64,000 nucleotides of DNA from Prauserella alba (GTDB lineage Bacteria > Actinomycetota > Actinomycetes > Mycobacteriales > Pseudonocardiaceae), in the NCBI RefSeq assembly GCF_024171735.1, contig NZ_JAMTCH010000004.1, positions 992,001-1,056,000 on the forward strand. Reading direction: 5' to 3'. Under the pieces are notes generated by a model that had not been told where the DNA came from, did not search any database, and saw only the letters and a list, made by a program, of their open reading frames with translations. Within the stretch, counting starts at the first letter, position 1, and each line of letters begins with the position of its first letter. The translations under genes were made by a program, and so were the position numbers. Positions 58,177 to 64,000 of the stretch are shown here, in pieces.

Positions 58177-61134
58177 TCAGCCGAGCAGTGTCCGCGGATC
58201 CGGGTCGTCGAGCAGGGCGGCGATCTCCCACCGGCGTGGCCACAGCCCGGCTGCCCAGGCGAAAGCCCTGGCCAGCCCGTCGGACGTGTCCGTCGCGTGC
58301 AGCACCTCGGTGTCGTGCGGGCCGGGACGGCACCACCACGGAACGGCGACGTCGTGCTCGCCGACGTCGGCACCGGCGACCGTGAGGTGGTCGTGCACGA
58401 CGACGCCGCCGTCGGGCAGCGCGGCGCCCAGCAGCTCGGCGACCTCGACGACCGCGGGCAGGTCCGGCCACGCCGCGAACTCACCCGCACTGCTCACGTC
58501 GGCGTCGATCACCTCGGTGGCGAGCGGCAGGTCGAAGGCGTCGGCGAGCTCGGACACCGGGGCGCCGCCGGGCGTGCCCACGTCGGAGCCGCCGCCGGTG
58601 CCGGGACGGCAGGCCGGGTCGGTTCCGGCGGCCGCGCACGCCGCGAACCGGGTGGGTGGAACCGCACCGAGCAGCCAGGGGCCGTCGAGGACCGCGACGT
58701 CGTCGGCATCGGTGACCGTGCCGTCGAGCGTGCGGACCCGGTCGGGAGGATCGGGCGCACCCGTTGCCGTTGCCGTCCGCCGGTACTCGCCCACCAGGCG
58801 GTGCACGCGCAGCGTCAGCCCCAGCGGGACGGACCGCTCGGGATCGGCCAGCCGGTCGCACAGGTCCTCGACGTCGTCGGAGTCCACAGTGGAGACATCC
58901 GGGAGCCCGCCGCGGACGCCGACGGCGGCGAGCTGGTCCGGAGACAGGCCGACGTCCGGCACCGGGTCGAACAGTCCGGTGAGATCGTGGGCGGCTGGCA
59001 TCCGCCATTCCATCGGGGCGCGCCCGCCGAGCAGCGCGAACCGCGCCAGCCACCACGGCGCGTGCCCGCCGCGCTCGGTCAGTGCACGCCAGGTCTCCGG
59101 CCGCTGCGCCAGCAGCCGGACCGCCGCGGGCCACGCGTCGTCGGCGACGAGGTCGAGGTCCCGCACCGCGTACACCCGCGCCGGCGTCTCCGCGTCCCAC
59201 CAGGCGGCCTCGTCGGGCAGTTCGTGGTCGGCGCCTGCCGGTTCGTCGTCGACGACGAGCGCGAACGAGTCGAGCACGCCGAGTGCGGTGAGCGCGGTCC
59301 GGTCGTTCGACTCGGCGAAGGTCTCGTCGAGCACGTCGAGCGCGCCGTCCACACCCACGGCTTCCCGGTCGAACACGTCGAGCACCGGAGCGCCCGGCAG
59401 CACCAGTTCGTCGGCCCTGCGCCAGCCGGACCGGGCGGGCAGCGCGAGGGCTGCCAGTCCGGCCGCGTCGCCGTGACCGGAGAGCCGCAGCACCACATCG
59501 ACGAGCGGGCGGACGTCCACACCGGACACGGCGTCCTCGACGCTGCGTTCCACCGCCTCCCGCAACGCCGGGGCAGCGAGCAACTCCGCAGGGCCCGCTC
59601 GGTCGGAGCCGAGGCGTTCGAGCAGCGGATGCGCCGCGTCGGGGTGCACCAGGTGCAGCCCGACGACGTCGAGTTCGCCGAGCCGCGGCAGACCGGACTC
59701 CGTCAGCGCGGGATCCGGCAACAGCGCGCCGCGCGGCCCGGGGACGGTACGGCCGTCGGCGAGCGGGACCGGCAGTGCGCCCAGCTCGGCGGGGTCGACC
59801 TCGCGCCGCTCGACGGCGGCCAGCAACGCGTCGTAGAGCCCGTGCCACCAGGCAGGAGTCCGCTCGACCCCGGTCAGTGCCTCGACGGTCTCCGCGACGC
59901 CGATCGCGCGCGCACCCACCGTTTCGAGCAGCCGGGCCGCGCCGGGCCCGCACGCGGCGGCCAGACCCGGAACCACGTCGGCGAGCAGCGCGACCAGTTC
60001 CGGCGCGTCCACCGGCAGCACCCGCGCCCGCCCGCCCGCGACGTCACCACCGGCCGCGGCCGGTAACCAATCCTGTTCGGACAGTTCCGAGAGCACGAGG
60101 TCGCGAAGCTCGGCGTCCACTTCGGACAGCGGGAAGCGCACGGCGGGCACGGCCGCCGGCCGGTGCACGGCCACCAGGCGGCGTGCCAATCCCGGATAGA
60201 TCCGAGCCGCCACGGCCAGCACCGGCCGGGCCTGCTCAGCGGTCAGCACGCGCCTGCGCGACGGCTCGACCGGCACCGGCGCGAACAACCGCGCGGGCAG
60301 CGACAGCCGCTCGTCCGTCGGCGTCGGCGTGTGCAGCACGTCCTCGGTGCGCGGCATCGGCGTCTCCCCGTCGCTGCCGTCGACCGGCAGCGCCCACACC
60401 ACGCCGTCCGCCGCGTGCGTCAACCACCGGGCCGTCGTCTCCGGGGTCGACAGCGTGACGACGCCGCCTCCCGAGTCCGCCCCGGCCGCCGATCGCGTCC
60501 ACGTGCGGCCGTCGACGTCCACGCGCGCCAGCCACGGCAACGCCAGCAGCAGATCCGGCACCTCGGCGGCGATCGTGGCCAGCAGGTCGCCTGCGGGCAC
60601 GGTCAGCGGCAACCGCACCTCGGTGTCGAATCCGTCGGGGACGGGAGGTTCCTCGTCACCGGGTGGCCACGGCAGCCGCAGCACCGGCACATCACCGGCA
60701 CCCGCCTCGGCTTTCGTGCGCCGCTCGGAGAACACCACGCCACCGGTACGCGACACGATGCGCGGTTCCGACGTCACCGCCAGCACCGCGGCGAAACCGA
60801 CTCCGAACCGGCCGACCGTGCCCTCCGGTTTGGCCGAGGCCCGCAGCGACGCCAGCGCGGCCACGCCCGCCTCGTCGAGCGGGGCGCCGGTGTTGGCCAC
60901 GCGCAGTTCGCCGCCTGTCACCGTCACGCGCAGGTGGCCCTGCCGCCCCGCCAGCGCGGCGGCGTCCGCGGCGTTCTGGGCGAGTTCGACCAGCAGCCGG
61001 TCGCGATACCCGCCGGCGCGCAGGTCCCGTTCGGCGTTGGTGTCCTCCGTCAGCCTGGTCGGCGAGTCCCGCCACGCGCGCAGGACGGCGGCACGGAGCC
61101 CGTCCAGACCGAACGCGTCAGGCAGGCCACTCAC
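58177..61134 (-). CDS. Sacsin-N-domain HSP90-like ATPase protein
   Basis: 985 residues. The N-terminal 250 residues are a GHKL/HSP90-type ATPase: LVELAQNAADAAALAG (N-box, E-x-x-x-N-A-x-D-A), LRVANTGAPLDEAGVAALASLRAS (G1-like), and EGTVGRFGVGFAAVLAV (G2 loop). The rest is Ala/Val/Leu-rich with repeated short helical units and no known catalytic motif. It resembles actinobacterial proteins annotated as sacsin N-terminal ATPase-like. GTG 61134 overlaps the stop of the DUF3027 gene upstream (GTGA), so the two are coupled. A chaperone-like or stress role is likely but not shown. Confidence 0.85.
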   Translation of the reverse strand: MSGLPDAFGLDGLRAAVLRAWRDSPTRLTEDTNAERDLRAGGYRDRLLVELAQNAADAAALAGRQGHLRVTVTGGELRVANTGAPLDEAGVAALASLRASAKPEGTVGRFGVGFAAVLAVTSEPRIVSRTGGVVFSERRTKAEAGAGDVPVLRLPWPPGDEEPPVPDGFDTEVRLPLTVPAGDLLATIAAEVPDLLLALPWLARVDVDGRTWTRSAAGADSGGGVVTLSTPETTARWLTHAADGVVWALPVDGSDGETPMPRTEDVLHTPTPTDERLSLPARLFAPVPVEPSRRRVLTAEQARPVLAVAARIYPGLARRLVAVHRPAAVPAVRFPLSEVDAELRDLVLSELSEQDWLPAAAGGDVAGGRARVLPVDAPELVALLADVVPGLAAACGPGAARLLETVGARAIGVAETVEALTGVERTPAWWHGLYDALLAAVERREVDPAELGALPVPLADGRTVPGPRGALLPDPALTESGLPRLGELDVVGLHLVHPDAAHPLLERLGSDRAGPAELLAAPALREAVERSVEDAVSGVDVRPLVDVVLRLSGHGDAAGLAALALPARSGWRRADELVLPGAPVLDVFDREAVGVDGALDVLDETFAESNDRTALTALGVLDSFALVVDDEPAGADHELPDEAAWWDAETPARVYAVRDLDLVADDAWPAAVRLLAQRPETWRALTERGGHAPWWLARFALLGGRAPMEWRMPAAHDLTGLFDPVPDVGLSPDQLAAVGVRGGLPDVSTVDSDDVEDLCDRLADPERSVPLGLTLRVHRLVGEYRRTATATGAPDPPDRVRTLDGTVTDADDVAVLDGPWLLGAVPPTRFAACAAAGTDPACRPGTGGGSDVGTPGGAPVSELADAFDLPLATEVIDADVSSAGEFAAWPDLPAVVEVAELLGAALPDGGVVVHDHLTVAGADVGEHDVAVPWWCRPGPHDTEVLHATDTSDGLARAFAWAAGLWPRRWEIAALLDDPDPRTLLG

Positions 61135-61895
61135 CCGCTCGCAGGCTCGGAGTCGAGCAGCGAATCGTCGTAGACCAGCTCGGCGACCGGCACCGACGGC
61201 GTCGTCTCGACCTTGACCTCCGAGTGCGCGCCGCAGCCGTACTCGGCGTGCACGACGTGCCCGTCGGCGGGCGCGTACTCGTTGCCGCACACTCCGAACG
61301 CCGCCTTCAGCGACCCGCCCAGTTGCAGATAGAACCCGCAGGTGCCGCACGTCGCGGGTGCACTGCGCGCCATGTCCGCGCGCGGTCCGTACTCGCCGCC
61401 CTTCCAGCGCCTCGCCGAGTCCTCGCGGCCCTCGCGCGACATCACGCGCGCCCTGCCGAGACCCAGCTCGTGAGCGGTCTCGGTCACCTCGGGGTCGTCG
61501 ACGTCCAGGTAGGCGGGCACGAGCCGGTCGTCTCCGGGTTCCGGCGGGAAGAGATCGCCCACTCCGAGGTCGCCGGGCCGCACCCGGCGTTCCCACGGCA
61601 CCCAGCTCGGCGCGACCAGCGCGTCCGGTCCCGGCCGCAGCACCACCTCGCTGATCGTCACGGGCGAGTCGGCGCCCGTCGCCGCGACCGTCACCGACCA
61701 GCGCCAGCCGCGATACCCGGCCACGATCGCGTCGAAGAGGTGGCTGACGGACACGGCGTCCTCGTGCTCGACACCGGCGTGCGCGCCCACGTGCTCCTCG
61801 CCCGCGTCGAGGACGGCCGCCTCGCGCGCCGTCTCCACCGCGTCGACCAGCTTCTGCCGGTTCGCACCGTCGTCGAGGGTGACAGGCAACGTCAT
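61131..61895 (-). CDS. DUF3027-like protein
   Basis: 254 residues. The N-terminal two thirds contain SHLFDAIVAGYRGWRWSVTVAATG and a W-V-P-W-x-x-R-V-R-P-G-D-L-G-V-G-D segment typical of the actinobacterial DUF3027 family. The C-terminus has a likely zinc site, TCGTCGFYLQLGG ... FGVCGNEYAPADG ... YGCGAHSE, with four cysteines. ATG 61895 or 61904 could be the start. It is coupled to the sacsin-like ATPase gene (GTGA overlap), so the two proteins probably act together. Function unknown. Confidence 0.85.
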   Translation of the reverse strand: MTLPVTLDDGANRQKLVDAVETAREAAVLDAGEEHVGAHAGVEHEDAVSVSHLFDAIVAGYRGWRWSVTVAATGADSPVTISEVVLRPGPDALVAPSWVPWERRVRPGDLGVGDLFPPEPGDDRLVPAYLDVDDPEVTETAHELGLGRARVMSREGREDSARRWKGGEYGPRADMARSAPATCGTCGFYLQLGGSLKAAFGVCGNEYAPADGHVVHAEYGCGAHSEVKVETTPSVPVAELVYDDSLLDSEPASG

Positions 61896-62003
61896 GGTCG
61901 CCATTGTGCCGCACCGGCCGTCCCCCGCTGGGGCGGCCGCCGAAACGGCGAGCCCGGCCACGCGCCCGGACCCTGCCGGCGCACCTGTGCGAGGCTCGAC
62001 GAC

Positions 62004-62807
62004 GTGAAACGCGCGTCGACCCTTCTCGCCGCCGCGGCCGCCGTCGCCGCGTGCGCCCCCGGCACCGCCGACCGGGCCGGAGACGGCGCGCAGGCGAGCT
62101 CGGGGCAGGGCGTCGAGCAACTGCGTGTGCAGGTCGAGCGGGAACTGCCGCACGACGAGACGGCCTTCACCCAGGGCCTCGAGTTCGCGGGCGAGACGCT
62201 CTACGAGGGCACCGGGCGCAACGGTGAGTCGAAGCTGACGGCGGGCCCGGCGGGCCGGCCGCCGGAGCGCAGCGTGGACCTGCCCGACGAGTTCTTCGGC
62301 GAAGGCATCACCGTCACCGGCTCCAGGGTGTGGCAGCTCACGTGGACCAGCGGCGTCGCGATCGAACGTGACGCGGACACGCTGGCCGAACGACGCCGCG
62401 TGTCCTACGACGGCGAAGGCTGGGGCCTGTGCGACCAGGAGGACCGGCTCGTCATGAGCGACGGTTCGGCGACGTTGACGTTCCGCGATCCCGAGACGTT
62501 CGCAGCGCAGGGCTCGGTCGAGGTCACCGAGGCGGGCAGCCCGGTCGAGGGCCTCAACGAGCTCGAGTGCGCAGGCGGTGACGTCTACGCCAACGTGTGG
62601 CAAACCGAGGACATCGTCCGCATCGACCCCGGCGACGGGCGCGTGACCGCCCGCATCGACGCCTCCGGACTGCTCGAAGAGGGCGAGGTCACCTCCCCCG
62701 AGGCGGTGCTCAACGGCATCGCCGCCTATCCGGGGTCGGACCGCTTTTTGATCACCGGCAAGCTGTGGCCGAAAATGTTCAGGGTGACGTTCGTTCCGGC
62801 GAACTGA
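62004..62807 (+). CDS. Glutaminyl-peptide cyclotransferase, lipoprotein
   Basis: 267 residues. A lipoprotein signal (LLAAAAAVAACAPG; lipobox A-A-C) puts it at the outer face of the membrane. The mature part is the plant-type glutamine cyclotransferase beta-propeller: ELPHDETAFTQGLEFAGETLYEGTG, FGEGITVTGSRVWQLTW, YDGEGWGLCDQEDRLVMSDGSATL, GLNELECAGGDVYANVWQTEDIVRIDPGDG and LNGIAAYPGSDRFLITGKLWPKMF. It turns N-terminal glutamine of peptides into pyroglutamate. GTG 62004 follows a GAGGCT box by 8 bases (leaderless). The divergent DUF3027 gene starts 100 bases to the left. Confidence 0.93.
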   Translation: MKRASTLLAAAAAVAACAPGTADRAGDGAQASSGQGVEQLRVQVERELPHDETAFTQGLEFAGETLYEGTGRNGESKLTAGPAGRPPERSVDLPDEFFGEGITVTGSRVWQLTWTSGVAIERDADTLAERRRVSYDGEGWGLCDQEDRLVMSDGSATLTFRDPETFAAQGSVEVTEAGSPVEGLNELECAGGDVYANVWQTEDIVRIDPGDGRVTARIDASGLLEEGEVTSPEAVLNGIAAYPGSDRFLITGKLWPKMFRVTFVPAN

Positions 62808-62897
62808 ACCGCCGACGGGCAAGCTGCCCGTGAACGGAACGAGCCGAGTCAACCATCACCCGGACGGGTCGGCGACGAGTACGGCAGGATTGAGCGC

Positions 62898-64000
62898 ATG
62901 GGGTCGAACAAGCGGGGCAAGCGGAGGTGGACACCCGAACCGGGTGCACAGCAACCGCCCGCCGACAACACCCCTCCGAAGAATCCGACCCGGCCCGGTC
63001 AGCCGCCCCTCCCGCAGGGTCCTGACCAGCGGGGTCCCGAGCGGCGAGGTCCCGACCGGCCGGCTGCCGCTCCGCAGGAACGGCGGGACGGGACCCACCC
63101 GGCTCCCCCGCACTCGCCGCACCCGGGCCCGCAGCCGCCCCGGCGGCCGCCGGAGCCACCCGACGTGACGGCCGACAACGCCCCGACCGGCGCGATCCCC
63201 ACTCCGCCGCGCGGCTCACGGCCGTATCCACCGCGGCCGTGGGATCACCCGCCGCAGCCGCCGAGCGGCCGCAACGACTTCGGCGACTACTACGACACCG
63301 GCGGCTACCCGCCTGGTCCGGGCGACGGCCCCGCACCGGAGCGCCCCGGCGGCCACCCGGAGCAGGCCGGAGGGCCGCAGGGACCGCAGCGTCCCCCTGA
63401 GGACGCCGAGCACGGGTTCGACGCCGGCCAGAAGACGCCGCGGAAACTGACCGTCACCCGCGTGGCGGCCCTGCGCAGCAGGGAGCTGTCCGGCAAGGCC
63501 GTCGGAGCGTTCCAGCGGGCGGCGAAGGCCGACGGCGCGGAGAAGTCCGGGCTGACCTCGCTGACGTACGCGGTGATGCTGAACTACGCCAGTGACGCGG
63601 CGATGGCGGTCGCGCTGGCCAACACGCTCTTCTTCGCGGCGAGCAGCGGTGAGAGCCGAGGCAAGGTCGCGCTCTACCTGCTGATCACGATCGCACCGTT
63701 CGCGCTGGTCGCGCCCGTGATCGGCCCTGCGCTCGACCGCATCCAGCGCGGTCGCAGACTCGCCATGTGCCTCGCCAGCGCGGGCCAGCTGCTCATGTGC
63801 GTGCTGATGGCGCTGAACTTCGACAGCTGGATCCTCTACCCCGCGGCGCTGGGGAAGATGGTGCTGTCGAAATCGTTCATGGTGCTCAAGGCGGCGGTGA
63901 CGCCACGCGTGCTGCCACCGGAGATCACTCTGTCCAAAACCAACGCGCGGTTGACCGTCTTCGGCCTCGCCGCTGGCGGCGCGTTCGGCGCGGTGGCCGC
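62898..64000 (+). CDS. MFS-type membrane protein with Pro-rich N-terminus, partial
   Basis: 367 codons are seen; the gene runs off the right edge. Residues 1-180 are Pro/Arg/Gly-rich and disordered (PPLPQGPDQRGPERRGPDRP), followed by RKLTVTRVAALRSRELSGKAVGAFQRAAKADGA and membrane helices of an MFS protein (VALANTLFFAASSGESRGKVALYLLITIAPFALVAPVIGPALDRIQRGRRLAM), including a D-R-x-x-x-G-R-R motif A. CAGGAT ends 8 bases before ATG 62898. From memory it resembles mycobacterial Rv0876c in position and layout. Substrate unknown. Confidence 0.85.
   Translation, partial: MGSNKRGKRRWTPEPGAQQPPADNTPPKNPTRPGQPPLPQGPDQRGPERRGPDRPAAAPQERRDGTHPAPPHSPHPGPQPPRRPPEPPDVTADNAPTGAIPTPPRGSRPYPPRPWDHPPQPPSGRNDFGDYYDTGGYPPGPGDGPAPERPGGHPEQAGGPQGPQRPPEDAEHGFDAGQKTPRKLTVTRVAALRSRELSGKAVGAFQRAAKADGAEKSGLTSLTYAVMLNYASDAAMAVALANTLFFAASSGESRGKVALYLLITIAPFALVAPVIGPALDRIQRGRRLAMCLASAGQLLMCVLMALNFDSWILYPAALGKMVLSKSFMVLKAAVTPRVLPPEITLSKTNARLTVFGLAAGGAFGAVA

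Overview
This is chromosomal DNA of a high-GC actinomycete (roughly 70% GC by eye, GC-rich third codon positions, GTG and TTG starts, many genes without a leader). Gene content points to the Pseudonocardiaceae (Amycolatopsis/Saccharomonospora/Prauserella type): an mIHF-type nucleoid protein, SepH, DUF2530/DUF2537/DUF3027 proteins, type VII secretion-type effectors, an EphD-like hydrolase/SDR fusion and an actinobacterial serC. The genus is an inference. I see no rRNA, tRNA, CRISPR array, prophage, insertion sequence or replication origin.

Layout. 1-6.7 kb: end of an SDR gene, a sulfotransferase, a DoxX-like protein, a DtxR/IdeR-family metalloregulator, a GNAT enzyme and a self-contained operon of enoyl-CoA hydratase, acyl-CoA ligase and TetR behind a palindromic operator. 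7-11 kb: a CxxC flavoprotein divergent from an XRE-cupin regulator, then a Sfp-type phosphopantetheinyl transferase coupled to isochorismate synthase (siderophore-type genes with no NRPS nearby) and mIHF. 11-23.8 kb: a FadD-like ligase, a secreted C39-like peptidase, a YGSN-motif protein with no ordinary start codon, an alkyl-DHAP-synthase-like FAD enzyme divergent from tetR-glpD, citrate synthase, tetR-sugar kinase and an acyl-CoA dehydrogenase. 24-31 kb: amidohydrolase and aldose epimerase, MBL hydrolase, amino-acid permease, MFS exporter, PdxH. 31-36 kb: a three-gene T7SS-effector-like operon and an EphD-like fusion. 36-42 kb: serine hydrolase, SerC, a Tat-exported arylsulfotransferase-like protein, SepH. 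42-48 kb: an envelope sugar cluster (UDP-sulfoquinovose-synthase-like, GtrA, a GT-C/GT2 fusion, a GalE-like epimerase). 48-64 kb: DUF2537, TrmH methyltransferase, a glutamate-cysteine-ligase-family enzyme, tetR-heme oxygenase, superoxide dismutase, MFS/MarR, a purine permease, DUF2530, a sacsin-like ATPase with DUF3027, a glutamine cyclotransferase lipoprotein and an MFS gene cut by the window edge. From memory, serC-sepH-DUF2537-TrmH-MarR-DUF2530-DUF3027-MFS resembles the Rv0876c-Rv0884c neighbourhood of Mycobacterium tuberculosis.

The strongest unexplained signals are non-coding. One is a family of near-perfect hairpins (about 53 bp, 23-bp stem) with compensatory changes between copies and a longer branched form; eight copies lie between genes. 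Another is a 21-bp phased tandem repeat in three intergenic regions. Many regulators sit next to clear palindromic operators, and many genes without a Shine-Dalgarno have a -10-like box 7-8 bases before the start codon, as expected for leaderless mRNAs.
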